Source: a virus
Direction: 5' to 3' (one strand)
DNA: 60,852 nt
IMG/VR virus record: IMGVR_UViG_3300035156_000177
Coordinates: 1 to 60,852 of that record
This document shows, piece after piece, positions 47,802-55,935 of the stretch (position 1 is its first letter; every line of letters starts with the position of its first letter). Below the pieces are notes generated by a model, which worked only from the letters and a program-made list of their open reading frames with translations, did no database searches and was not told the DNA's origin. Made by a program: the position numbers and the translations under genes.

Positions 47802-49742
47802 GTGGACTGGAACCGCTACATCGTCAACAAGCTCTTCATCGCCATCCCCGAGCTCGGCACCAACCAGCCGTTCCTCAAGCGGCTCGTCTCGGAGGGGATC
47901 ATCCCGGAGGGGATGGTCGACTTCTACCGGGCAGTCGCCGCGCTGCACCCGGGGGTCAAGGCGCCGAAGGGTCAGCCGCTGCTGCGGCGGATCCTGATGA
48001 TCGCCCCCGAGCTGCTGAGTGTGCGGCTGATGGAGGCGCTCAAGGCGATGCGGCTGGTGTCGACCAAGGACGCCCACATCCTGACGGTGCTGCTCAAGTC
48101 GTCGTCGCGGCTGGTGCCGGGCACGTTGTCGAACGAGACCATCTGGTCGCGGATGGCCATGGTCTTCGACGACGTGTTCTCCCCGGAGATGGTGTCCTAC
48201 ATCCGGGCGCTCGACAACGAGGAGATCGCTGCGCTGCGGCAGTTCCTGCTGGCGGGCAGGACCCGGTTGGGGTCGGGGGAGGCGGAGGTGATCCGGACCC
48301 TGCTGGCGCAGTCGGTGGCCCGGGCCCAGATCCTGAGGTCGATCATCTCGACCGGCCGGGGGATCCGGGCGAGCCTGGCGCAGTCGCGCGAGCTCGACGA
48401 CGTGTGGGACGTGATGACGCTGGCGTTCGACAACCTGTTCTCGGAGAAGCTGCTGCGCAACCTGGTGCGGGCGGGGGTGATCTCCCCGGAGCGCTACGCC
48501 CTGGCCCGGTCGCTGCAGGAGTTGGGGGCGGGAGTGTGGCGCAAGGCGAACCTGGCGCACACCTACCCGGGCTGGGCGGCCCGGTCGCTACTGCTGTCCG
48601 AGGGCATCCTGTCCCCGGAGACGATCAAGGTGCTGCAGGCCCTCAACCTGATCACCCCGGCCCACGCCCGGCTGCTCTACCCGGTGGCGCAGCTGGTCCG
48701 CGGGGTGACCCGGACCGCCGGCGCCCAGTGGCGGAAGTCGCAGCGCTACCGGATCGTCCCCGGTGAGAAGCCGATCAAGACGTTCGCCCGGATGACGCAG
48801 CAGACCGACAAGGCGATCCTCAAGCTGCTGGCCGACGCCGCGCGTGACGCGTCCAGGGAGGCGGAGCGGCTGGCGTCGGCCAAGGGCTTCGCTAAGCTCA
48901 CCCGGTCGGCTCAGCAGCGCACGGTGGCGCGCGCGGTGCACACCTCGATGCGGGACATGTTCGAGCACGTGGGCTCGATGATCATCTTCGGGGAGAAGCA
49001 GGCGGCGCAGGCGGCGCTCGAGGCGTTCACCTTCCTCAACCAGCCCTACGGGGCGAGCGGGCGCGACCTGCAGCGGATGCTGCGCTACACCGCCCAGTCG
49101 GGCATCGACTCCTACATCAGCCGGGAGGAGAACCTGGTGCCGCTGGCGCGCCGGGTCTACCGCAACCAGGCGGTGCTGCGGGGGCAGGTGGACCGGGAGA
49201 TCGCCAAGGGGCTGATCCGGGGGCTGACGTCGCAGGAGCTGGCGCAGAGCGTGCTGAGGTTCATCGACCCGGGCACGCCGGGCGGGGCGTCGTATGCGGC
49301 GATGCGGCTGGCCCGGACCGAGATCAACAACGCGTTCCATTTCACCCAGATCCGCTACACCCGGGAGATGCCGTGGGTGGAGGGGTACAAGTGGAACCTG
49401 TCCGGGTCGCACGGCCGGCCCGACGTCTGCAACCAGATGGCCGAGCACTCCGAGGGGCTCGGGCGAGGGGTCTACGGGAAGGGCGGGGTGCCGGGGAAGC
49501 CGCACCCGATGTGTCTGTGCTTCATCACCACCGAGACCGTCGACAACGCCACGTTCTACAAGCGCTACCGGTCCGGGGCCTACGACCGCTACACCGACTC
49601 GGTCCAGAAGGGCGGGATCTTCGAGGAGGACACCTACACCTCGACCCGCAACGCCGACGTCGCCCGGTCGGCGGCTAAGAGCGTTCTGCTCAACCTGCTG
49701 GTCGAGGTCTCACGCATCGCCGGGTCTCAACTCTTACGTTAG
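47802..49742 (+). CDS. MuF-type head morphogenesis protein
   Basis: 646 residues from GTG 47802. The C-terminal 150 residues match the SPP1 gp7/MuF domain (MRLARTEINNAFHFTQIRY, then SHGRPDVCNQMAEH and GKPHPMCLC). The long N-terminal part (1-450) is all-helical and unusually large for this family. Minor capsid protein bound to portal, possibly ejected with DNA. No toxin domain is evident. Confidence 0.88.
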   Translation: MDWNRYIVNKLFIAIPELGTNQPFLKRLVSEGIIPEGMVDFYRAVAALHPGVKAPKGQPLLRRILMIAPELLSVRLMEALKAMRLVSTKDAHILTVLLKSSSRLVPGTLSNETIWSRMAMVFDDVFSPEMVSYIRALDNEEIAALRQFLLAGRTRLGSGEAEVIRTLLAQSVARAQILRSIISTGRGIRASLAQSRELDDVWDVMTLAFDNLFSEKLLRNLVRAGVISPERYALARSLQELGAGVWRKANLAHTYPGWAARSLLLSEGILSPETIKVLQALNLITPAHARLLYPVAQLVRGVTRTAGAQWRKSQRYRIVPGEKPIKTFARMTQQTDKAILKLLADAARDASREAERLASAKGFAKLTRSAQQRTVARAVHTSMRDMFEHVGSMIIFGEKQAAQAALEAFTFLNQPYGASGRDLQRMLRYTAQSGIDSYISREENLVPLARRVYRNQAVLRGQVDREIAKGLIRGLTSQELAQSVLRFIDPGTPGGASYAAMRLARTEINNAFHFTQIRYTREMPWVEGYKWNLSGSHGRPDVCNQMAEHSEGLGRGVYGKGGVPGKPHPMCLCFITTETVDNATFYKRYRSGAYDRYTDSVQKGGIFEEDTYTSTRNADVARSAAKSVLLNLLVEVSRIAGSQLLR

Positions 49743-49750
49743 GGTTCAGG

Positions 49751-49756
49751 TACTAT
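49751..49756 (+). promoter_or_regulatory. -10 box before scaffold and capsid genes
   Basis: TACTAT in a locally AT-rich stretch right after the MuF stop codon, 26 bases before GTG 49777, whose AGGAGG Shine-Dalgarno (49766-49771) is the strongest in this region. No convincing -35. Suggests extra expression of scaffold and capsid. Confidence 0.45.
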
Positions 49757-49776
49757 TTCCGTGCCAGGAGGTTTTT

Positions 49777-50460
49777 GTGCAGAGCACCCCGAGGTTGCGC
49801 CTCGAACTCCCGACCTGGAGGAACTTCACCGTCTGCGGCGCCAGCGCCGGGGCACCGGAGACTCCGCCAGCCGGACAAGAAAGCGGTAGTGCCGCAGCAG
49901 GAAGCGGAACCGGTAGCGCCGGGGCCGATGAGGAGATCAAGGATCCGAAGGCAAAGATCCTGTCTCTGACAGAGGAGAAGGACCGTCACTGGGCTCGCGC
50001 GCAGGAGGCGGAGAGGAAGCTGAATGAACGGCTTGCGGCCGACGCTGAGGCAGAACGGAAGGCTCTGAGTGAGGCCGAGAGGACCAAAAAGGACCTCGAG
50101 ACAGCACAAGGTCAATCCGCGAAGCTGATCGAGACCAATCGCCGGCTTTCTCTCCACAACGCTTTCCTGCTCGAGAACGACGTCATGTGGCACAACCCAG
50201 CGCACGCTCTCTCGCTGGCTGATCTCTCCGCTGTTGAGACCGAGGACGACGGGACCATCAAAAACCCCGACGCCCTCAAGTCGGCGATCAAGGACCTGGC
50301 CAAGCACAACGCTTACCTGGTCAAGACCGCCGATGCCCCGCCTGCGGGCAAGGCTCCGCCGCCCTCGTCCGGCAGCGCCCCTCAGGGGACGCCACCGCCG
50401 ACGAACGGTCTGGACGCCGAAACCCTCAAGCGGAAGTTTCCGGCACTGCGCGCGCACTAG
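49777..50460 (+). CDS. scaffold protein
   Basis: 227 residues; GTG 49777 chosen for the AGGAGG 5 bases upstream. Gly/Ser/Ala-rich N terminus, a long charged coiled coil (EKDRHWARAQEAERKLNERL to AERTKKDLETAQ, about 65-115) and a Pro/Ser-rich C-terminal tail ending KRKFPALRAH. Typical of capsid scaffolds lying between portal/MuF and capsid genes. Codons are less GC-biased than the neighbours. Confidence 0.8.
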   Translation: MQSTPRLRLELPTWRNFTVCGASAGAPETPPAGQESGSAAAGSGTGSAGADEEIKDPKAKILSLTEEKDRHWARAQEAERKLNERLAADAEAERKALSEAERTKKDLETAQGQSAKLIETNRRLSLHNAFLLENDVMWHNPAHALSLADLSAVETEDDGTIKNPDALKSAIKDLAKHNAYLVKTADAPPAGKAPPPSSGSAPQGTPPPTNGLDAETLKRKFPALRAH

Positions 50461-50490
50461 CGCGACAGAGACAACTAGGGAGTTCCGAGC

Positions 50491-50850
50491 ATGGCTCGAG
50501 TGGACAAGACTGAGTCCGCCATCGGTGTCACTCGCGGAACCCTGCTGGCAGATATCGCCCAGGCCGACTGGGGCAAGATCATCGGCGTGGGCATCAACGC
50601 GGCAGGGCTCACCGTGAGGGGCGCCGGGCAGACCGGCATCGTCGGAGTGTGCATCTTCGACAAGACCAACTACAAGGCGGGCACCCGCTGCGACATCTTC
50701 GGGAACGGCTCCGAGATCGTCGAGGCCGCGGGCCTGGCCCCCGGCACCGTTTACTACGCCGCCGCAGCTGACGGCGTCATCTCCACGACCAACACCGGCG
50801 TCCGCGTCGGCTGGACCGTCGAGGCCGACCGACTGGTGGTGACCCTGTGA
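50491..50850 (+). CDS. capsid decoration or stabilisation protein
   Basis: 119 residues. Small beta-rich protein (GVGINAAGLTVRGAGQTGIV, then AAGLAPGTVYYAAAADGVIS) like the short head proteins that precede the capsid gene in many siphoviruses. GTGA overlap with the capsid gene. Confidence 0.75.
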   Translation: MARVDKTESAIGVTRGTLLADIAQADWGKIIGVGINAAGLTVRGAGQTGIVGVCIFDKTNYKAGTRCDIFGNGSEIVEAAGLAPGTVYYAAAADGVISTTNTGVRVGWTVEADRLVVTL

Positions 50851-51992
50851 GGACCATGGCCTCCGACCTGATCGGTCGCAACTTCACCATCCGAGGCAAC
50901 GCGCCGTCCGGCTACAACGCCGCAGCCGACCTCATCACCCAGACGGTCGACGGGTTCGACCTCAACACCATCTGGAACGAGTTCTCAGCGTCGGTGGCGC
51001 TGCAGAATGCGCAGCGCTCGGCGATCGTCGACCTGCTGACCTTCCCCGTCACCGACCTGATCGAGCGCGTGGCGCAGATCTCGTCCGGTGCCTTCGAGGA
51101 GGCCAGCGAGTACGGCGAGCCCCGTGGTCTGCGGCCCACCGGTTCGTACTTCAACCTGGGCTACGACTTCAAGTGGTACGACCTGGCGGCCCGCTTCACC
51201 TGGAAGTTCCTGGCCGACGCGCCGGTCTCCCAGGTCGAGGCGATCAACCAGATGGCGCTCGAGGCTGACAACCAGCTGGTGTTCTCGAAGGTCATGAACG
51301 CGATCTTCGACAACCGCAACCGCGAGGCCAACATCAACGACCAGCTCGTGCCGGTCTACCCGCTCTACAACGGCGACGGCACGGTACCGCCGAAGTACAA
51401 GAGCAACACGTTCACCGGCTCCGAGACCCACTACCTCGTCAGCGGGGCGGCCACGGTCGACGGTGGGGACCTGGACCAGATGTACGAGAAGATGCGGTCC
51501 AAGGGCTACTCGATGGAGAACGGGGTCCGGCACATCCTGCTGGTCAACCACCGCGAGGGCATGACGATCCGGGGCTTCCGGGTGGCGACGGGGTCGACGT
51601 ATGACTTCATCCCTGCCGCGGGCACGCCGGCGCAGTACATGCCGATCGACGTCACCCTGTTCGGTGGCGCGCAGCCCGCGGGCACCTACCAGGGGCTCAC
51701 CGCGATCGGGTCCTACGGCCCGTTCCTGGTGGTCGAGGACGACCTGTTCCCGCCGACCTACATGGTCGCCGTGGGCACGGGCGGCCGGGCCAACCTGAAC
51801 AACCCGGTCGGCATCCGCGAGCACTCCAACCCCCAGCTGCGCGGCCTGCGGCTGGTCAAGGGTGCGACCCCGGACTACCCGCTGATCGACTCGTTCTACC
51901 AGCGCGCGTTCGGCACCGGCATCCGGCAGCGCGGCGGTGCTGTGGTGATGCAGGTCAAGGCGTCCGGGACTTACGACATCCCGGTCATCTGA
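50847..51992 (+). CDS. major capsid protein
   Basis: 381 residues if started at GTG 50847 (overlap with the decoration gene); ATG 50856, three codons later, has GAGG closer and may be the true start. Sequence organisation fits an HK97-fold capsid: N-terminal arm, E-loop region (YGEPRGLRPTGSYFNLGYDF), P-domain helix (VEAINQMALEADNQLVFSKV), C-terminal A-domain. Placed after scaffold and decoration genes, as expected. A hairpin follows the gene. Confidence 0.9.
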   Translation: MRTMASDLIGRNFTIRGNAPSGYNAAADLITQTVDGFDLNTIWNEFSASVALQNAQRSAIVDLLTFPVTDLIERVAQISSGAFEEASEYGEPRGLRPTGSYFNLGYDFKWYDLAARFTWKFLADAPVSQVEAINQMALEADNQLVFSKVMNAIFDNRNREANINDQLVPVYPLYNGDGTVPPKYKSNTFTGSETHYLVSGAATVDGGDLDQMYEKMRSKGYSMENGVRHILLVNHREGMTIRGFRVATGSTYDFIPAAGTPAQYMPIDVTLFGGAQPAGTYQGLTAIGSYGPFLVVEDDLFPPTYMVAVGTGGRANLNNPVGIREHSNPQLRGLRLVKGATPDYPLIDSFYQRAFGTGIRQRGGAVVMQVKASGTYDIPVI

Positions 51993-52003
51993 CCCTCTGA
52001 TCC

Positions 52004-52061
52004 TGTGGCAGGGGTCGCGTATTCGTCGACTGGCCTCGACCTGGGAACGGCCCCTGTCACA
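52004..52061 (+). terminator. hairpin after the capsid gene
   Basis: TGTGGCAGGGG (52004-52014) pairs with CCCCTGTCACA (52051-52061) with one mismatch, enclosing a GTCGA/TCGAC inner stem. No T run; may attenuate transcription or protect the capsid message. Confidence 0.5.
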
Positions 52062-52083
52062 GCCCCACCCCGAAAGGAACCGC

Positions 52084-52509
52084 ATGTCCCGCAAGATTGA
52101 TCTGGACAGTGACCTGTCCGCCGACGACGCGCTCTACCTGCAAGACCGGCCCGACCTCATCAACGAGGCGAAGCTGCAGGGTGCGTCCGACATCGAGGAG
52201 CGCATCGCCTCCGCCCTGGAACCTGACCCTGTACCTGAGGTTCAGACTTCGGACGACGACGTCGCCACCTTCACCAACTACGAGGGCCTCGGACTGGCCG
52301 ACCTGCGCAAGCTGGCCGCCTCCCGCGGACTCTCCGACTCCGGAGCCAAGAAGGTCATCACCGACCGACTCCGGGCGGCCGACGTCTCCACCGGCGTCAC
52401 CGCGACCGTCTCCCGCGAGGCTGAGGGCGCCGTGGGCGCCACGGCACCGCCCGAGGCACCTGAGGACTCGGCGGGCACCACGCCCGTTGATCAGGACGGC
52501 AGCGCCTAG
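52084..52509 (+). CDS. head protein with SAP-like motif
   Basis: 141 residues, GAAAGGA before ATG 52084. Acidic N terminus, then a SAP/HeH-like helix-turn-helix (YEGLGLADLRKLAASRGLSD, about 63-82) and an acidic Pro/Ala tail. SAP-like motifs occur in head-tail connector-region proteins of actinophages. Probably a structural or DNA-contact protein of the head. Confidence 0.65.
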   Translation: MSRKIDLDSDLSADDALYLQDRPDLINEAKLQGASDIEERIASALEPDPVPEVQTSDDDVATFTNYEGLGLADLRKLAASRGLSDSGAKKVITDRLRAADVSTGVTATVSREAEGAVGATAPPEAPEDSAGTTPVDQDGSA

Positions 52510-52511
52510 TC

Positions 52512-52817
52512 ATGGCGAACGTCGACGAGTTGCAAGAGCTGCGTGAGCTGGGCCCGGATGCGAGCCTGGACGACGCAACTCTCAGCGCGCTCGTCGACCA
52601 GCTGGGTGTCTCCGGTGCTCTGGCCCATCTGTGGGCGCGCAGGGCATCGGAGACGGCCAGCCTCGTCGACGTCACCGAGTCGGGGTCCTCCCGCAAGCTG
52701 TCGGGAATCCACAGCCAGGCCCTCGGTCTGGCCGCACGGTACAAGGCGCTGGCCGACGAGGAGGCCGCGGTGTCCACCCCGACCAACATCGCCCGGACGG
52801 GACTGATCACCCGATGA
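52512..52817 (+). CDS. head-tail connector protein
   Basis: 101 residues, helical (VDELQELRELGPDASLDDAT, then ALAHLWARRASETASLVD). Size, fold type and position match the first adaptor (gp15/gp6-like) that docks below the portal. ATGA overlap with the next gene. Confidence 0.68.
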   Translation: MANVDELQELRELGPDASLDDATLSALVDQLGVSGALAHLWARRASETASLVDVTESGSSRKLSGIHSQALGLAARYKALADEEAAVSTPTNIARTGLITR

Positions 52818-53206
52818 TCAGCACGGCCGAGCGCGCGGTCCAGGAGCAGGCCACCCGGGACTTCATCGCGGCCGACCCCGAACAACTGGAGATCTGGCGG
52901 ACCAGCCCGACCGTGTCCGACGGGGCCGGCGGCAAGGTGGAGGGCACCGCGTTCGTGGTCGCCCCCGACCAGGTGTGCCGTCTGCTCCCCCAGTCCCGCA
53001 ACAGCACCCAGGTCACCAGTCAGACGGCCGCCGGCAATCTGGACAGCCCCCGGTTCGTGGTGATGACCACTAGCGAGTTCGCGTTCGAGCACGGCGACTT
53101 CTTCATCTGGAAGGGCTTCGAGTGGCTGGTCGACTCCGTGCACGAGGTCCCCGAGTACGAGTCGAAGGCCGACGTCCACCGCGGCAGGAAGGTGACCGAT
53201 GGCTAA
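52814..53206 (+). CDS. head closure (stopper) protein
   Basis: 130 residues. Helix then beta-barrel-like region (EIWRTSPTVSDGAGGKV, FFIWKGFEWLVDSVHEV) as in SPP1 gp16-type stoppers. It should seal the connector after packaging. Overlaps the next gene by 8 bases. Confidence 0.68.
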   Translation: MISTAERAVQEQATRDFIAADPEQLEIWRTSPTVSDGAGGKVEGTAFVVAPDQVCRLLPQSRNSTQVTSQTAAGNLDSPRFVVMTTSEFAFEHGDFFIWKGFEWLVDSVHEVPEYESKADVHRGRKVTDG

Positions 53207-53594
53207 GGGCGACTTCGCGCTCAGCGTCGGTGGCGAGTTCTGCAAGATCGTCTGGAACTCCGAGGCCCGCAACCTGGGCCGCAAGCTGGCGAACGGGCCC
53301 AAGATGGTCCACGACGCTTCGGTCCTGATCGCCCACCGGATGGCGCCCCAGGTGGCGAATCACATGAAGACGAACGCGCCCTGGACCGACCGGACCGGCA
53401 ACGCCCGCAACGGGCTCGCCGCGCAGCCCTACGACGAGGGCGACGCCGTCGGCATCGTGCTCTACCACCAGGTGTCCTACGGGATCTGGCTCGAGGTGCG
53501 CTGGGGTGGGCGGTACGCCATCATCAACCCCACGATCGACGTGATGGGGCCGCGGGTGATGAGCCAGTACAACAACCTCCTGGCGCGACTGTGA
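53199..53594 (+). CDS. HK97 gp10-like tail completion protein
   Basis: 131 residues. TNAPWTDRTGNARNGL (about 60-75) and YGIWLEVRWGGRYAIINPT (about 90-108) are hallmark stretches of the HK97 gp10 family, which complete the tail at the neck. Confidence 0.85.
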   Translation: MAKGDFALSVGGEFCKIVWNSEARNLGRKLANGPKMVHDASVLIAHRMAPQVANHMKTNAPWTDRTGNARNGLAAQPYDEGDAVGIVLYHQVSYGIWLEVRWGGRYAIINPTIDVMGPRVMSQYNNLLARL

Positions 53595-53980
53595 GGCGCC
53601 TCGTGCAGCAGCTGCTGGAGTCGGCGTCGCCCGACCTGGTGCCCCCTGACCGGATCCTGCAGGGGTCCTCGGTCGAGGAGGCCCCGCCCGACTTCCCGTT
53701 CATCATCCACAAGTACTCGATCGGCAACCGGTCGGTGTCCGGCCGGGGGCGTCCGGGGCTCGAGGTGTGGGTCTACGACCGGCCCGGGTCGTACCTGCGG
53801 ATCGACAAGATTCTCCGCGACGTCCGCTACCGGTTCGCGGGCTACCCGTTCACCACTTCGGACGGGGAGGAGCACATCGCGGTGGTTGACTGGACCAACG
53901 ACTCAGCAGACCTCCCCGCCGAAGAGTTCCACGGAATCACGCGCATGAGCGCGTTCAACCTAGTAGGGAGATCAGCATGA
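53591..53980 (+). CDS. tail terminator protein
   Basis: 129 residues from GTG 53591. Alternating helix/strand layout, position after the gp10-like gene and before the tail tube gene fit tail terminators. It ends the tube and binds the head connector. Family match not provable by eye. Confidence 0.65.
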   Translation: MRRLVQQLLESASPDLVPPDRILQGSSVEEAPPDFPFIIHKYSIGNRSVSGRGRPGLEVWVYDRPGSYLRIDKILRDVRYRFAGYPFTTSDGEEHIAVVDWTNDSADLPAEEFHGITRMSAFNLVGRSA

Positions 53981-54336
53981 GTCACCAGATCAAGTACCTG
54001 GGCCCGACCCAGCACACCCGCCAGATCAGCAGGGCCGACGCCAAGACCGCCGGCTTCGTGCTGGCCGAGGACCTGGAGTGGAGCCTGGCCAACCGGCACA
54101 GCCTGATCCTGGACGACCTCGACGAGACCGCGCTGGAGTACTTCGCCGGCGACCCCGACTTTCGGGTCAAGGAGGTCGCCAGCGAGGACGAGGCCGAGGT
54201 GAGGCTGACTAAGAAGGAGGCGGCTGACGCCGAGGTCGCAGCGTCCAGCGCCGGGGGTGCGTCCGGGGGCGGCGCGGCTGCCGGGACCACCCGGGGCGGC
54301 CGTACGACCACCTCGACCACCACGGCGACCACGTAA
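53977..54336 (+). CDS. hypothetical tail-region protein
   Basis: 119 residues, ATGA overlap. Folded N-terminal part (IKYLGPTQHTRQISRADAKT) and a low-complexity Ala/Gly/Thr-rich tail ending in STTTATT. Common in this position in actinophages; unknown role. Confidence 0.7.
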   Translation: MSHQIKYLGPTQHTRQISRADAKTAGFVLAEDLEWSLANRHSLILDDLDETALEYFAGDPDFRVKEVASEDEAEVRLTKKEAADAEVAASSAGGASGGGAAAGTTRGGRTTTSTTTATT

Positions 54337-54344
54337 CATCAGCC

Positions 54345-54542
54345 GTGGCAGTAGAACTCCGATGCGACAGCTCGATCCTGTTCGGCATCCTCGACGACTG
54401 CGTCCTCGAGGTGAAGTGCAGGTCGGACCGTTGCGCGGACCGCGTACGAGGAGTGGTAGTCATTCACCGCTTCGACATGCGCAGTGGGGACCTCTTGGCA
54501 ACGAGCAAGTTCAGAGACCCCGCTATCAGGAAAGGTAGGTAG
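54345..54542 (+). CDS. small cysteine-motif protein
   Basis: 65 residues from GTG 54345. Four cysteines (RCDSS, DDCVLE, KCRSDRC) suit a small zinc ribbon, and the stretch LEVKCRSDRCADR resembles Com-type zinc fingers of Mu-like phages. May bind RNA or DNA; function unknown. Confidence 0.7.
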   Translation: MAVELRCDSSILFGILDDCVLEVKCRSDRCADRVRGVVVIHRFDMRSGDLLATSKFRDPAIRKGR

Positions 54543-54545
54543 GAG

Positions 54546-55088
54546 ATGCCTCTCTCCGAGTCACTCCCCTACGGCATCCGAGACATCAAGCTCACGCCGG
54601 TCACCGCGGCCGGCGTCCTCGGAACGTCCGTAGACCTCCCCAACGCTCGCACGCTCTCCTTCGAGGAGGGCGAGGAGTTCGAGGAGCTCCGCGGTGACGA
54701 CAAGGTAGTCGCCACCCGTGGATCAGGCCCAGCTGTGTCCTGGGAGCTGGAGTCTGGGGGCATCAGCCTCGAGGCTCTGGTCGTGCTCAACGGCGGGACG
54801 TGCACCGTGTCCGGTGTGACGCCGTCGCAGAAGAAGGTCTACAAGAAGTTGGCGTCTGACGCTCGACCGGAGTTCAAGGTCGAGGGCCAGGCGATGAGCG
54901 AGTCGGGTGGAGACTTCCACACGATTCTCTGGCGTTGCAAGTCGACCGAGGAGATCTCGGGCGAGTTCAGCGACGGCGGCTTCTTCCTGACCGCGGCGTC
55001 CGGGTCGGCCCTGCCGTCCAAGACGACCGGCAGCATCGACGAGCTCTACCAGTTCGTCCACAACGAGACAGCAGCTGCGATCGTCTGA
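54546..55088 (+). CDS. major tail tube protein
   Basis: 180 residues, GGTAGGTAGGAG before ATG 54546. Begins MPLSESLPYGIRDIKLTPV; beta-rich (FEELRGDDKVVATRGSGPAV, then SWELESGGISLEALVVLNGG), like Ig/tube-fold tail proteins in siphoviruses. Position directly before the chaperone pair confirms the assignment. Confidence 0.88.
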   Translation: MPLSESLPYGIRDIKLTPVTAAGVLGTSVDLPNARTLSFEEGEEFEELRGDDKVVATRGSGPAVSWELESGGISLEALVVLNGGTCTVSGVTPSQKKVYKKLASDARPEFKVEGQAMSESGGDFHTILWRCKSTEEISGEFSDGGFFLTAASGSALPSKTTGSIDELYQFVHNETAAAIV

Positions 55089-55118
55089 TCAGCTGCCCAA
55101 CCAGATCGGAGCACACGG

Positions 55119-55718
55119 ATGCCAACATCTGCAGCGCGGAGCGGAAACCCCGCGAAGAGGGCCGCGGCGAAGCCAGTCAGCGTTTCCTCGGCGTCGTCGT
55201 TCAAGAAGAAGCTGGTGGCCCAACCGGTCACCCTGCCCTCCGGTGAGGTCGCCCGGATCCGGCGCATCGAACTCACCACCCTGCTGGCCGAGGGGCTACT
55301 CGGCGACGAGATCTCCGTGATCGCCCAGAAGGCCATCGACAGCGGCAAGGGCGTCAGCCCGGCCCAGCAGAAGGAGATGACCGAGGACCCGTCCAAGGTC
55401 GGCGCCATGCTCGACGCCTTCGACCGGATCGTCTGCCGGACCTGGGTCGAGCCGACGGTGATCTACTACCGCGCGGTTTGGAACGAGGACGCCGGGACCT
55501 GGGTCATGCCGGACCCCAATACCCAGACCCCGGTCGTGCCCGAGACCGAGCGCGACGAGGAGCAGCTGTTCTCCGACGAGTTGAGCATGGACGACAAGAT
55601 CTTCACGTTCAACTACATCTCAGGGGGTAGCCCTGACCTGGCTGAGTTTCGCAAGCAATTCGGCGAATCTCTGGCGCACCTATCAGATGGCCAAGGAGTG
55701 GTCATGCCGGCCGAGTGA
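55119..55718 (+). CDS. tail assembly chaperone (short form)
   Basis: 199 residues. Contains FKKKLVAQPVTLPSGEVARI, VWNEDAGTWVMP and DKIFTFNYISGGSPDLAEF, the usual pattern of gpG-like chaperones in actinophages. Terminates at TGA 55716-55718 within the overlap with the second chaperone frame. It wraps the tape measure during tail assembly. Confidence 0.85.
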   Translation: MPTSAARSGNPAKRAAAKPVSVSSASSFKKKLVAQPVTLPSGEVARIRRIELTTLLAEGLLGDEISVIAQKAIDSGKGVSPAQQKEMTEDPSKVGAMLDAFDRIVCRTWVEPTVIYYRAVWNEDAGTWVMPDPNTQTPVVPETERDEEQLFSDELSMDDKIFTFNYISGGSPDLAEFRKQFGESLAHLSDGQGVVMPAE

Positions 55719-55932
55719 GATCCTCGCCGTCGCCGACCCGGTGACCGCGTTCTGCTTCGACCGGGCGGTCTACCTCTTCGGCACCGCACTCTCGAGCGAG
55801 TTGGAGAACGTGAAGGCGAAGACCGACAAGGAGCGCAAGAACAAGCAGGACCGCATTCTCAGCAAGTGGATCCCAGAAGCCAAGGCCAGGCAGAAGAGCA
55901 AGTTCAAGGACCCGGCCAGCAGACAGGGATAG
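55585..55932 (+). CDS. tail assembly chaperone, frameshift extension (gpGT-like)
   Basis: This frame is open from 55585 to TAG at 55930-55932 and is +1 relative to the first chaperone; the usable overlap is 55585-55716. The extension reads naturally after the QFG codons (GNLWRTYQMAKEW, with a +1 step at GGC-GAA near 55660). ATG 55687 could be an independent start but has only AGATGG upstream. Expected product is a fusion of 55119-about 55665 with this frame. The basic C-terminal part (KAKTDKERKNKQDRILSKW) would bind the tape measure. Confidence 0.75.
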   Translation, partial: AWTTRSSRSTTSQGVALTWLSFASNSANLWRTYQMAKEWSCRPSEILAVADPVTAFCFDRAVYLFGTALSSELENVKAKTDKERKNKQDRILSKWIPEAKARQKSKFKDPASRQG

Positions 55933-55935
55933 ACC

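Noticed and set aside
47802-49742. MuF protein as a polymorphic toxin carrier
   Set aside because: The extra length is N-terminal helical sequence before the MuF domain; no C-terminal toxin-like domain follows it.
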